Part shown: positions 1 to 11,699 of the stretch, in pieces | How the letters are laid out: each line of letters begins with the position of its first letter | How positions within the stretch are numbered: position 1 is the first letter of the stretch | Assembly (NCBI RefSeq): GCF_033568475.1 | Contig: NC_133122.1 | Span: 141,119,402-141,183,401 of the forward strand | Direction: 5' to 3' | DNA from: Henckelia pumila | Taxonomy: Eukaryota > Streptophyta > Magnoliopsida > Lamiales > Gesneriaceae | Length of the DNA: 64,000 nt | Position numbers and translations under genes: made by a program | Notes under the pieces: model-generated | Database searches by the model: none | Seen by the model: only the letters and a program-made list of their open reading frames with translations | Told to the model about the DNA's origin: nothing

Positions 1-2213
1 ATTGATATGCAAATCTAGACTTTGGTGATCTTCCTATTTCCAAGGGCCTTGGCTCAACTATTGTGAACTAGTGTCGTTACCATGATAACTCTGTATTGGA
101 AATTTTGTGTACCTGCAGGAGTTTGTTTAAATTGGTCACTCTCAGTTGCTGCAAATGTCATAGACAGGAAGTTCTTGGCTAAGGTTCAGTTGTGAAATGG
201 TAAAACTTATGAGGTAAGTAGATTTTGTGTATAAAATATTTATAAATTTGCCATACTGTATAAAATATTATTCAATTTTTAATATACAACTTCTCTTATG
301 TATGTATGCATGTAAAGGGAGTGAGTGTAAACACATTTGACATCGAGGGCAGCCCGTACCCATTAGGACCCCGAAGCAGTGCAAGGTACCTTCGTCCTTT
401 GCGATGTTTTGAATGATTTGGAACCAACAGCAGGCGCAAATGCTACCGGAACCATAAGGCAGGACGATGGCTTCAAGGATTACGCCTTATCTTTACCCAT
501 ATCAGCTTCATGTGCTGAAGTTTTTCAATATTTCAACATCACTAGATATCGTTTCGCAAGACTATAATGGAATTCAGATTTCAGACTTCGAGAAATGTTT
601 CATATACATAGAGGAAACATCAAACTTTATATACACCATGTTCCAATATATAATTAGCTAGAAAAATTTGATGATATGCAGTAAACCAATTGGATGTATT
701 ATTTGTTGTAGGTACAATTTTTGAGTCGATTGAAGGTAAAGATCACATTTCTGAATTTTTTTGGGATTTATTTCAATTTTTCAGCATATATTAGTTGGGA
801 ATTTCTCATTTTAGATCCGTATAATTCACACTGTGGATGTTTAGATGTTGAAGGCAGCCAAGCCATATATCTGTTTTTTTTTTTGTTTTTGCAGAGGTTG
901 TAACTTCACCTGAATTTCATCCTTGTCATTGCAACATGTTAGCATATAGTATTTCTAAGGGATCAATTCGTCTCATTTATCTGCGGTAATCTGCCCTGTG
1001 CGATTCACATTATAAAATGTAAGTGATGTGTTGTATTTCGGTATTCTAATTGGATGCCTATTTCTTTTGCCTATTTCTGTTAGGATATGATGAAACTGGA
1101 TGCAGATGAAAGAATACTTTTAAGAGGTTCAAGGGGCCTTCCCAATATCCATCATGTCAATGACACTACCATGGTAAGATTTTGTCTAGTTTTAATGCAA
1201 GTAAAATATTTAGTTTGTATTTTAGTTTGTTTCTGCTGCTCTCCAGCCAATCTAAGTTCATGTAGTCGAACTGTAATGTTTCTTGTCATATATTTAAAGG
1301 GGTTAAATATGTGCGTCAAGTTCCTTGAATTCTTCCTCTAGTTTCTCTCTACCTGTGATAGTATCCTTTTTGACAGAAATAATCCATAAAAAATGTAACC
1401 AACATATGAAAACATATCCTCACCTCTATTTTTTTTTTTTTGGTTTCTTTTGTCAAATTATGTTAAATATATCATGCGCCACAGATGAGAGTCTCGTTGT
1501 GTCTGGATTACAATATCTGTTGTGATTATGTGAACTAGCATATTGGCCTTATGGATATATTAAGGGATAATTTATAGATTACATGGTTATTTTAGCCATG
1601 AAATTCTTCGTCAAATTATTGGGATATGATATTCTAATTTTTTTGATTAAAACTGCAGAAAAGGCATAAGAGAGGGAAAATTGTCAGTTTATGATATTAT
1701 TTTTTCTTGATTATGTAATTTTTCACGAATTGGTGTTTGGTTTCCTGAAAAAGTGGGTGCCCTGATTTTACGTTGAGCAAGCAGCACTACTACAGTCCTA
1801 TCTTTGGCTTCTCGACTAAACTGTACTGTATGTGTTTCCAGAATGCAAGTAATCCTTTTTTTAGAGGTGCAAGTAATCCTTTATATCTTATTGTCACTAT
1901 AAACTATTGTTTCATGGGTAAAAAGCCACATTACAATTAGCTATAATTTTACCCTCTTGCATATTGGTGACTTCACATCATTAATTCGAAATGAATGGAG
2001 AGAATCTGGAAAAAGAACCTCGCATCATGGAGCTTAGGAATCAGGTAAAGTTTTTGTTCTCTGACTAGAGGGCATACACTTTTTATTTTCCTTAGGTATT
2101 ACAAAATTGATTTTTAGCATTAGTTGTATTTTTATATTTTAGCAGCTCTTAGTAAGCCTCCCCATCCTTTCAAACAGTCTTTGGTTGATCTCAAGGGTTA
2201 GTTGTATTTTTAG
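1..2213. other. intergenic or relic DNA, no gene model supported
   Basis: AT-rich sequence with only short open frames. Two plus-strand stretches look exon-like: about 379-480, and 1084-1173 followed by GTAAGA (peptide containing DADERILLRGSRGLPNI). I recognise neither as a known family and could not join them into a gene. They may be worn exons of the gene remnants that follow. Confidence 0.4.
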
Positions 2214-2381
2214 ATTCTTGAAGAAAAGGAACAAAGTGCTAGAACTAAACTTTTCGGTGTGCCGTTGCATTCTAAGAAAAGATTGCACCCAGAATACAGT
2301 TCTTCAATGGAGACAAACAAGTCCAGATCACTGGTTCTCGAAAAAGATGATTTAGGTTTGAATCTCATGCCTCCATGTTAA
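2214..2381 (+). pseudogene. HSFB4-like heat-shock factor, C-terminal fragment
   Basis: A 55-codon open stretch ends in TAA. It carries the class-B heat-shock-factor repressor motif (K)LFGV followed by PLHSKKRLHPEY, and ends with LVLEKDDLGLNLMPP, which I recognise as the C-terminal signature of HSFB4-type factors. Class-B factors act in the nucleus as transcriptional repressors. No DNA-binding domain (winged helix) or HR-A/B coiled coil is visible upstream on this strand, so this is a fragment: a pseudogene tail, or a final exon stranded by rearrangement. The codons before LFGV (ILEEKEQSART) are open but there is no start. Family assignment rests on two conserved motifs recalled from HSFB4 proteins; functional expression is unlikely. 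Confidence 0.6.
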
Positions 2382-3362
2382 GTACTAATTCGACCCATTT
2401 AAGATTTTGTTCATCTTATAATGTTATCCATTCAAGTTTTCTCTTTCACATTCTCTATGTTTTAGTCTTTCTTTAGAAGGTTATTATATATCACTAGTAC
2501 TTGTGTATATTTCCCCAGCCGTTAATGCAGGTTGGTTTTTGTTTAGAGTGAATTAATCAGCTTCTGAATACTTAAACATCATCATGTCCCTTTTTATTTT
2601 TTATTTTTTACTCTTGAATTAATTAGTTCTTACAAAGTTTCTTTTCAGATTTATATATATTTCTGTTGGCAAGCATTTAATTAGCCCCCCCATAATTGGA
2701 CCAGAACTGTTCTTTTTCTCCTTGCCCTTTTGCCTCTCTTTCTGGTTTTGTTATCTGAACAATTCAGTCAGATAAATTAATGCAAACATGAAAAAGAGGG
2801 AGAGAGAGTTAGCTAGAGAAGAGGCTGAAGCCGAAGCTTTTTCTTCTTTCCTGTTTATTTTTGGTTTTCTGGGATTTTTCTGTTCTCTTCATTAATTTAT
2901 CATACGTATATGTATGACCATTTCTCCAACAATTTACTCGTACGTTTCTTGATTTTTCGATTGATAAGGTTGTAATAATCTACACATACATACATACATA
3001 CATATATATGATTAATTATTATATATATAGGATCTAATACATGTATGATTCTATAGCAGTAAAAGTAGGTAAGCAGCAAGATTCATAAAAGTTTACTCAA
3101 AAGAATACAATTATTGCTGTAATTAGTAGTGTTATTATTATTTACCATACTGGAGTTATGATTATATTTGGTTGATGAGATCTCCATTTTCTCGTTTCTG
3201 TTAATTAAATTTGAGCTGATGCACAGTCTGCAGGCACTCAGAAATTGAGGAAACGAACACAGACGGCAACAAAAATAAATATGTAAAATATTATTAGGAG
3301 TTGGATGTTACTTCTTGCACTATTTCTTCCTGTAAATATGCCATGTTGATTCCTTGTGGCAG
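2382..3362. other. noncoding stretch between two gene remnants
   Basis: AT-rich, with a short CATA/TA microsatellite near 2984-3030 and polypyrimidine tracts. No conserved coding segment was seen. The 3' end carries a plausible splice acceptor (TTGTGGCAG) for the KH exon that follows. Confidence 0.5.
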
Positions 3363-3920
3363 GTTGCACAGAAAATGCAAGTACCACTTGCTTATGCAGA
3401 GGATATAATTGGAGTTCAGGGAGAAAATATTGATTACATTAGATGCACTACTGGTGCCATTCTAACTGTGCGAGAGTAGGGGCCTGCCTGATGAAATCAC
3501 CGTGGAGATAAAAGGCACCTCTTCACAAGTTCAACTAGCCCAGCAACTTATTCAGGTTAAAGTCTCTTCGGTTTTTTAATATCTTTTTTCCTAATCTGAT
3601 AATGAATTCATGATCATAAAATTTGGTGCTTTGGCCTTAAAGTTCAAATCCCCAAATAGGGGCTGAGAAACTAAGTTGATATGATTTTGATAACAATTTG
3701 GTTTTAATATTGCCTTGAAGTAGTAAACGTAAGGAAGTTACTATACATACAAATGGCCTTGTTGTTATCTAAAGATAAAAAATGAGGTGGACGTTATCTT
3801 TATGTTATGCAGGACTTCACCAGTGGTCACAGAGAGCAACTTCAGGGGACCTATGGCAAGCTAGAATCCATTTTACGACATTCCTACTCTCAGTTAGGTA
3901 GCAGTTCTTACGAAATACGT
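3363..3920 (+). pseudogene. KH-domain RNA-binding protein (FLK/PEPPER type), frameshifted remnant
   Basis: Two exon-like blocks are visible. Block 1 (3363-3555) follows an AG acceptor and ends before a GT donor. It encodes a K-homology domain with VAQKMQVPLAYAEDIIG, the GXXG loop as GVQG, and YIRCTTGAILTVRE. Block 2 (from 3813, after TGCAG) encodes DFTSGHREQLQGTYGKLES and then RHSYSQLGSSSYE, like the tail after the last KH domain in FLK/PEPPER proteins, which bind RNA and regulate flowering. At 3471-3484 the frame breaks: reading on gives a TAG. The expected continuation (SRGLPDEITVEIKGTSSQVQ) is present but shifted, as if two bases of an AGAG run were lost. Earlier KH domains are not evident. 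I call it a pseudogene; a sequencing error in the AGAG run is the alternative. Confidence 0.65.
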
Positions 3921-4149
3921 GTGGATGTGTACACGTTTTTGTGGTTGAATATGTCATTTCAAATTGTTAGTGTATTTTGGTGGATAGTACTTGTTGATTT
4001 ATGTATGTGTCGTTTTGGGATGGATTAATTAATATTATTAGTGTATTTTTTAGTTTCAAAAATATATTTATGGCATTATTGTATCTAAATCTTAATTTAT
4101 AAAATGTGTTCTATTGCTTTGGCAATTTTAGAATAAACAAAATTTTATT
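3921..4149. other. noncoding AT-rich linker
   Basis: Nothing recognisable. It probably covers the 3' end of the KH remnant and the lost left end of the following CACTA-like element. Confidence 0.4.
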
Positions 4150-4659
4150 TATAGACGAAGTAGAAAAATGCATTTTAATACGGTAATATAAGAAATTAAC
4201 GAAGTAAAAGACATTATTTCACTTTGTATATTATTGAAATTACTGAAGTAATAGACAATATTTAACTTTGAAAATTTGATTAAAAATCGAAGTAAAAAAA
4301 TACATTTTACTTCGGTTATATATGAAATTAACGAAGTAATAGACAATATTTAACTTCGTCCAAAACCCGAAGTAAAATCACAGTTGTTACTTCGGCAAAT
4401 TCATTAATTGACGAAGTATAAGAATATATTTGACTTCATAACTTATGAAATTAGCGAAGTAAAATATATGATTTTACTTCGGCACCGTTCCAATTCTGCC
4501 TCCAAAAAATGACCAAAGACTTCGGTAATTTAAGGTATAAGACTTCGGTGATTCAGCGAAGTAAAAAAGCACCCTATTACTTCACGTGACACTACTTCGG
4601 TAATTAAGTGCCTACGACTTCGGTTATTAACCGAATTCTTACGCGATTTTTCTACTAGT
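4150..4659. mobile_element. CACTA-like transposon end with subterminal ACTTCGG repeats
   Basis: The motif ACTTCGG and its complement CCGAAGT (with close variants such as AACGAAGTAA) recur more than fifteen times in both orientations. The block ends with TTTTTCTACTAGTG, the reverse complement of CACTAGTAGAAAAA. CACTA (En/Spm) elements have termini of the form CACTA..AAGAAAA and arrays of short subterminal motifs bound by their transposase. No matching CACTA left end or 3-bp target duplication was found, so this is a single terminus or a truncated non-autonomous copy. No transposase reading frame is present. Confidence 0.55.
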
Positions 4660-4734
4660 GTCGATCGAGTCCCATGGGCGGCTCCATGTAGGGCAATTGC
4701 CCTCCCTTAAATTTTTGTTTGAACATTTCTTTAT

Positions 4735-5119
4735 TTTGTTTGATTTGAGTGCTATGATAAATAATATATAGATAACAATGTAATGTAATAAAAAAATAAA
4801 TAATAAATGATAGTTAATTTAATATTTGATTTGATTGATAGATTATATTTTATATGATTTGATTTTATTGATTAAATTTTATATAAAAATGATAAATTAT
4901 AATTTTTCCCTTTTAATAATAAATAAAATATGAATAATATTATTTATAAGGGGTAATATAGTAATTTATATTCAATGATTTGATTGATGTAAGATAAATA
5001 ATTAATGATTTGATTGATGTAAAATAAATAATTAATATATGGATAAATAATATGACAAGAAGAGAATTTGATAAGATAAGTTATACATAGATTAATAACA
5101 ACACGTACCAAACGGAGCC
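4735..5119. mobile_element. MITE, copy 1 of a tandem pair
   Basis: A non-coding unit ending in ACCAAACGGAGCC, complementary to the CCGTTTGG start of the adjoining copy. Its interior shares long blocks with copy 2, for example TTTAATAATAAATAAAATAT and TATTATTTATAAGGGGTAAT. This is typical of AT-rich MITEs whose ends read GGC.CCGTTTGG. The left end is eroded. It also has an internal direct duplication of ATGATTTGATTGATGTAA. Confidence 0.55.
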
Positions 5120-5121
5120 TG

Positions 5122-5476
5122 GCACCGTTTGGCTTGAGTGATGAGATAAGTAATGCATAGATAAGTAATATAATGTAATAAAAAATAAATAAGAAATTAT
5201 AGTTAATATATTATTTGATTTGATTGATATATTATCGTTTATTTGATTTGATTGATTAAATTTTATATGAAAATGATAAATTACTATTTTGTTCTTTTAA
5301 TAATAAATAAAATATGAATAATATTATTTATAAGGGGTAATATAGTATTTTAAATTAAATGATTTGATTGATGTATAATTAATAATTAATAGGTGGATAA
5401 ATAATATGACGAGAATAACGCGAGATTGAATGTGATAAGTTATACATAGATTAATAATACATTAAACTAAACGGAA
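5122..5476. mobile_element. MITE, copy 2 of a tandem pair
   Basis: Begins GGCACCGTTTGGCTTGAGTG and ends near ATTAAACTAAACGGAA, so its termini are imperfect inverted repeats. It lies head to tail with copy 1 and shares most of the interior. It has no coding capacity. Which transposase superfamily moved it (hAT or PIF/Harbinger) cannot be settled without clean target duplications. Confidence 0.55.
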
Positions 5477-5953
5477 TAGTTTTTTAAAAAGCGTATAACA
5501 CATAAATTATTATTAATAAAATATTAATATATTGTTCAAAACTCTATATCATTAACAAACAACTCATGTCTGAGAGTGATAATAAATTTTTTTCTTCATA
5601 TTTAATTTAAATCATCTTTGTTGTTACTCTAACCAAAGTCTTCATCAATCAATCGAACAAAAAATGAATATTTGAATGATAGCTAGTCTAATTACTCATA
5701 TTAAAAATATTATATTTTGTATCATGTCGGATATAGTTAGTACTAATTATTTTCGAAAAATTTCAAGTTGTAGGAAACATTGTTGGTTAGATCTAAAATT
5801 AAAAATATTATTTATATTTCTTTATTATATTTTAATTTTTGTTATCGATGATTATATATATACATATATATATATATATATTGATATACACGTGTGTGTT
5901 CTCATTTAGATTTTTGTCCTCTCTCGTTAAAATTCCTAGATCCGTCCTATCAG
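5477..5953. other. noncoding AT-rich DNA
   Basis: No gene seen. It includes a TA-type microsatellite at about 5850-5882. Confidence 0.5.
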
Positions 5954-5962
5954 ATTGAGTTC

Positions 5963-7092
5963 GAGAAAATAGCACCAAATACCCCCGTGAAATTATCAAA
6001 GAGCTAATAACCCCATGTGTAATGGATTTGAGCAAATGAACCCCCGTATTATTTTTTTTTTACCTCTCCCCAAAATATATATTTTTTGTCTAAAATATAT
6101 ATTAAAATCTAAAAAATTCCTCCATTTAAAAATAATACTCTATCATTTTGTCAATTGATATATTACATATTTTCATCTATTAACTTTGTTGTGCAAGGAT
6201 TTATTTATTTATTTTTTATCACTTAAACGTACAAATATCAATCAATTCAATTGAATTCTTATGTTATGATTATATTATATTATCTTATATTAGCTACATG
6301 AAAAAATTGTGATTATTTAAAAAAAACTAAAATGATATATAAAAAACTTTCACCGAAAAAATAATATTTTGTCGAAACATAATTTTTAGATAATTTAAAA
6401 ATAATAACACAAAAAATAGATGTTTGATAATTGTTTTCACTAAAAATATATTTAATCTATTTTACCTATGAAAATGAATAAAAATAAAAAGTTTTTCATT
6501 GTGAATTTTTTTTCCTACGCTCAAATTATTTGTGAAAATTAACTGCATGACATTTAAATTTTAAGAAAATTGGTGCCAAAAAATTTGAAGAATTTTTTTT
6601 ATATATCATTTTTGTTTTTTTAAATAATAACATTTTTTCATGTAACCAATATAAGATAATATAATACAATCATTACATAACAATTCAATTCAATTCAATC
6701 GATTGAGATTTGTACGATTTTAAGTGATAAAATAAATAAATAACTTTTTGCACAACAAATTTGATGGATCAAAATATATAATATATCAATATAATTGACA
6801 AAATGATAGAGTATTATTTTTATATGAAGATATTTTTTTGTATTTTAATATATATTTTAGGGAGAGTGAGCTAAAAAAATATAACACAGGGGTTCATTTG
6901 CTCAAATCCATTACACAGGTTGTTATTAGCTCTTCAATAATATCACGGGTGTATTTGATGTTATTTTCTTGTACGGATAGGGATTTCATGCTAAAAATAT
7001 TATAACATAAGAGCTTAAATGTTCAAACTCGTTACACAGTGATATATTAGCTCATGCGTATTTTCACAAAAATGGTTGGGGCAATTTTCTGG
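5963..7092. mobile_element. fold-back Mutator-like element, non-autonomous
   Basis: The flanks carry the same ATTGAGTTC (5954-5962 and 7093-7101), a 9-bp target duplication characteristic of Mutator-like elements. The left arm (GAGAAAATAGCACCAAATAC, then CCCCCGTG) pairs with the right-hand sequence. The palindrome continues inward for several hundred bases; for example a segment near 6140 containing CTATCATTTTGTCAATT is mirrored near 6800. The right end is duplicated: one terminus-like segment lies at about 6890-6969 and a second, outer one at about 6990-7092. The TIR resembles that of the element at 33.65 kb. It has no coding capacity. Confidence 0.7.
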
Positions 7093-7101
7093 ATTGAGTT
7101 C

Positions 7102-7929
7102 ATGCAAGCAGTGCGATCCAAACTTTGAATTCAAGATGAGTAAGATATCGAGGCCTCAACTAACGGCTTACCATTGTCTATAGCTATATATACATACATA
7201 TATATAATATATATACATGTATATGGAGAGATATAAGCGCTTCTTGAATCTTGATATATGCTGTTTTCGAAAAAAGAACAAAGAACGATGTTAATGACAT
7301 TAAAATTTAAATGATTTTGCTATAAAAATTTAAATCCTATATTAAATTAACTCGATCCGATACAATACATGATAATTAAACAGCACAAAATTTTAATAAC
7401 TACAAAAGTATATCATATTAAATCAATCAATATAAATTATTACAAAAAATTGATTTGAATTTGCATAATATTACTATTATTTTCATATTTTTCGAATGAC
7501 CGTAGGAATCCCTAGCTGTCACGTTTCGATGTATGCTGGGTATATTTGAACTAACATAGTAACTTACAAATCATGTTAATTAATTTAGTATTTTTATTTT
7601 TTACGATATGAGAACTCACAATCGTTATTTTACTGTGTGCATGCATTGGTAAATTTTCGGGCTAATGCAATAGCCTACAAACTTATAAGCTAGCCAGATA
7701 AACATACAACACTGAGCAATTCATTTACGACAAATTCATCCAAAAAATATTGATAATAAATCGAACTTTTAATCACATATCAAACGATTGTCTAATTCGT
7801 CGACTTGACAAACCCATTGGAACTATTACAAGATTATTATTGTCTATCAATGATCTAGCTGAGGTATGACTGGAGAGTGGAGAAGGCGTGGTCCATTAAC
7901 ATTATAAAATATATTTTCATTTGTTACAA
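7102..7929. other. noncoding AT-rich DNA
   Basis: No gene or repeat boundary recognised apart from a TATATA microsatellite near 7188-7220. Confidence 0.5.
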
Positions 7930-9689
7930 TTACAGTTTGGAGAATTTGGTGATAAATCCTTATACACAAACTAAACTTTAGGTTCAGTACTTATGTCATA
8001 AAATCTTATATTGCACTCCCTATTACATCAAAAATTTATTTTGAACTCCCTGTTTCACGTATTTATTTATTTTACCATTAATTTTATTTCTCCTAAATTA
8101 TTCACGCTAATTTTATGTCTATTCTCTTCTTCTCTCAAACAAAACTCACGCCTCCTCTTCTTCTTCTCAGGCGACAAAATTCACGGATCATTCTTTTCCC
8201 TTCTAAACCAACGCCTCCTTCTCACGCAAGAAAACCCATGGCCGAAGGAATTAATTTATCTATAGGGCGACGACGAGGGATATGAGTTTTGAATTGGGGC
8301 GAGCCAAAGTAACATAGACGATGACGAGGGACGAGCCAAAGCAACATAGGTTGAATTTATTGTCGATTTCTTGTTGATTTATGGTAGTATATTTGATTTG
8401 TGTTGGGTTTTTGTTGATTTTTCGAGTGAAAGAAGAATTTATGTTTGTTCGATTTCAGTGACATATTATTGTTGAGTTGATTCTGAGATATCCGGATGAA
8501 TTTGGTATCTTCTTCAAAGCTCTAGTGAATTTCCCTTGCAAACAATAGTTCAATTTCAGATTTCTAAGAGCTTTAGTGAAATTTTTTTGAACACAATAGT
8601 TTAATTCAAGATTTCTAGGTTATATGCAGCACATTGGTGAACAAGAATTGAGCTATAGTTTCTATTAATATTGTCAAAAAAACTAAAAATTTTCTGCTAT
8701 TGGTGCTTGATTGTATTGGATATATTTTATAGAAGTCATTTTTTTTTTTTTTGCAGTATATAATTTCTACAATTCTTAAGCTTGTGTAGTTAGATGATTA
8801 GGAAATATGGTGCAAATTGTAGTTTATATATTCGATTTGTGCTAGTTTTTTTTTTAATTTTCTCTAGTTTCTTTCAATTTATGCTGGTTTAATCGAATCA
8901 TTTTGGTTCTATTTGAGCTCTTTTGATGATTTGTCGAATTATTCTAGATTTTATTTGATTTGTGTTCTTTCTACTTATATGTAAAAATCTTACATTCTTA
9001 TATTTTTACATTAAAATATTATGAATGATCTGAAAACAACTAATTTGTTTTCCATTTCACAGGAAAAAGAAGATGGGAGAACACATAATTTGCAAGAACA
9101 CATCTACAAGAAAGTGTACTCGGTCGAGCGGAAGTTTTTTGGGATTGTTTCAGAGTTTTCTCCAATTTGATCAGCGTGTTCTCGATTTTTTCTATATTTC
9201 ATGGTAATTTTACAAAAGCTTTGACCCACTTTTGTTTGATTTAATAAATACCTTAATTTACTAAAATGTTTCGTGTCTTTTATTGTCATGCTTTTGATTT
9301 TGTTCTATTAGTTATGCAAAATGTTTTTTCCTTTTTCTTTTCTTTTTTGGTTATACTAATAAAATTTATGTGAAAGAGATTATGCATGTGAGCCGTAGGG
9401 ATGAGCTCTGCATATTTAGGGAGAATACACTTGAAATTCGGAAAAAAAAATATTGAGTTTACTTAGATTATTATTTGTATTTTTCAATATTTAACTTTAT
9501 AATTATGCTGCACATTTTGAGTTTGTGATTATTTGTTATGACGTCGAGTGTAATAGTTTCCATGTTGTGTTCACATTGAGCTTGTCATCGGACTCTCAAG
9601 AAAAATACAATTTAAAGTTGATTCCAATCTTCATTCTACAAATTGTTTTAGTTTTAGTTATATTTTTTAACAACGTGGGTTATTTAATA

Positions 9690-9787
9690 GTGTGGTGGTT
9701 ATATTTAGTTGATGATCACATTTACTAGATTAATTTTGTGGTGGTTATATTTAGTTGATGATCACATTTACTAGATTAATTTTGTGA
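9690..9787. repeat. 49-bp perfect tandem duplication
   Basis: Two adjacent identical copies of a segment beginning TGGTGGTTATATTTAGTTGA and ending ACTAGATTAATTTTG. A recent local duplication inside the MULE left arm, with no apparent function. Confidence 0.75.
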
Positions 9788-9791
9788 GCTT

Positions 9792-10079
9792 CTAATTTTG
9801 AATGACATCATTGTAGTGCAAGGTGTTGTTTGAGATCCTGTGAATATATCGGAATGCATACGACTTATCTCCAAATATTGCAGCACCATTGGAATTACTC
9901 GATGGACTCAAGTAAATGGCGAATTTCTTGGGTAGATTAAATGAATTTGATATCAGAGAAGGGAGCAAAATGGGGCTTTTTCCGAAACCTGCCATGCCCA
10001 CAACTCCATTGCAAAGACCTTCAAGAGTCGAGGACCCAACCCCACAAGTTAGCTTAAATTGAGCACTCAATCTTTTCAT
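9792..10079 (-). pseudogene. captured basic 7S globulin / TAXI-type aspartic-protease-like fragment
   Basis: A 95-codon open stretch matches the middle of plant basic-7S-globulin / EDGP / xylanase-inhibitor (TAXI) proteins: LTCG, then LEGLCNGVVGMAGFGKSPI, LPS, KFAIYLSPSSNSNG and FGDKSYAF. These secreted proteins have a pepsin fold but often lack protease activity and inhibit microbial cell-wall enzymes. The full family length is about 430 residues, so only roughly a fifth is present. There is no signal peptide, neither catalytic-lobe motif and no introns. It lies in the left arm of the MULE, consistent with transposon capture of a host gene (Pack-MULE behaviour). The first ATG is probably fortuitous. 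Expression as antisense or chimeric RNA is possible but not shown. Confidence 0.7.
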
Positions 10080-11029
10080 TCACTCTTTGGTTAAATATTT
10101 TACATTGGTTTCTCTTTGGTTTGTCCATGTTTTTTTTGATTTCAGGTTTTTCTTCTATTTACTGCTAGTTTTTGTTCTATTTTTGAGGGGTTTTGTTTGG
10201 TTTTGATTAAATTTTTAGATGTCATTGGTTCCCTTTGCCGCTGATTTTTGTTTGATTTTCGCATAATTTTACTCAATTTTAATTTTGATTCTTGGTTGTC
10301 AAATTTTTTATTGATAATGTTCTTGGTTTCTTTCCAGGAGTCGGAGAATGAAGTATGATACATTGGCAGGAGCCCCATTTTGGAAGCATGGGCGTGCATC
10401 TATTATTTGAAGAATGAAATTAGTTTTGTATATTTGATTATAAATTTATATTAATTACTCAAATATGTAGTACTAGTAGTAGTTTATTTTGTTTGTCAGT
10501 TTGCATTGATGTACTGATAAATTTTTTTTGGTATTTTAACCGTGTTGGTCTTGTTTGGTTCAGTCACATGTAGTACTAATATTATTCATGAAATAGCATT
10601 ATTTTATAATGATATTAGTACCATGTGCACGTAACTGTAGTACTAGTATTATTTATCATAACTTCATATTGTTTGGTTTAGCCACATATACTACCAATAT
10701 TGTTATGAACGTAGTTGTTTCGATAATAATATGAGTATTTGGTGAATTCAAAATTAGTACTAATTAAGCTAAAAACATGAATAATCACAACAAAGCAGAG
10801 TAGTTAATACAACTAATATCATACAAAGCAAAGGATGTATGTTACATTGGCAGAAACCCCATTTCAGAAGCGTAGATGTACATCTAGTATTTGAATAATG
10901 AAATTAGTCTTGTATTTGATGATCAAATTATTTTGGTGACTCAAATATGTAGTACTACTAATAGTAGTACACATATGTATACGTTATCATATTTTAAATA
11001 TTAATATTGCTGGTAAAATTAATTGAACC

Positions 11030-11690
11030 ACAAATTTTAACATTAGTACTACGTAACAATGCAGTTGCTACTGAATATATGTAAACGTATAAAGACATAA
11101 CAATGGAACTGGTACTGAACATGCATGAAAGAACCAATACATAATATTACAGATTGATTTAATTGTTCCACAATTTTTCACATTAGTACTACGTAACAAT
11201 TGAACTGGTACTGAACATACATGAAAGAACTAAGACCATGATGTTACAAATATATGTATATGATACCTTATTTTTACAATATTGGTACTGAGCATTGTTT
11301 AATTTTACCACATTTTGCCGCATTAATACTACGTAGCAATGCAATGGTATTGAATACGTGAAAGAATTAAGACCATGATTATACACATATATGTATACGA
11401 TACAATATTTTAACTACATTAGTACCACATGTAATCTAAAATGTACAAATATTTTGCCACATTAGTACTACATAACAATGCAATTTGTATTGAAAATACG
11501 TGAATGAACCAATATCATGATGTAACACATATATGTATATGATACAACATCTTAACTATATCAGTAATACAAGTAGTCTTAATTGTACCACATGTTTCCA
11601 CAATAGTACTACGTAACAATGTAACTGGTACTGAATATACGTGAAAGAACCAAGATCACGATGTTACATATATATCTCGTAAGTATAAAC
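11030..11690. repeat. about 140-bp tandem repeats inside the MULE
   Basis: The segment ATTAGTACTACGTAACAATG or a close variant begins near 11042, 11182, 11322, 11461 and 11602, a period of 139-141 bp. Each unit also contains a GTACTGAA..ATACGTGAAAGAAC block and a TTACA..TATATGTATA block. Moderately diverged, non-coding. Confidence 0.7.
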
Positions 11691-11699
11691 ATATCTTTG

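Larger units (their letters stand above)
7939..10950 (+). repeat. left inverted arm of the large MULE
   Basis: Matches the right arm in inverse orientation. The clearest shared segment contains ATACATTGGCAGGA(A/G)CCCC, then a CATCTA(G/T)TATTTG block and CTCAAATATGTAGTACTA. That segment occurs twice here (about 10350-10490 and 10835-10970) and once in the right arm (about 25550-25680, complemented). The arm holds pyrimidine-rich DNA near 8120-8240 and the captured gene fragment. Confidence 0.65.

Noticed and set aside
5840..5885. TA-rich tracts as regulatory or origin sequences
   Set aside because: Simple microsatellites common in AT-rich plant DNA; nothing else supports a function.
10142..10399. 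Lys-rich 85-codon minus-strand frame
   Set aside because: Derived from T-rich sequence of the MULE arm, with no domain. It overlaps the inverted-repeat segment shared with the other arm.
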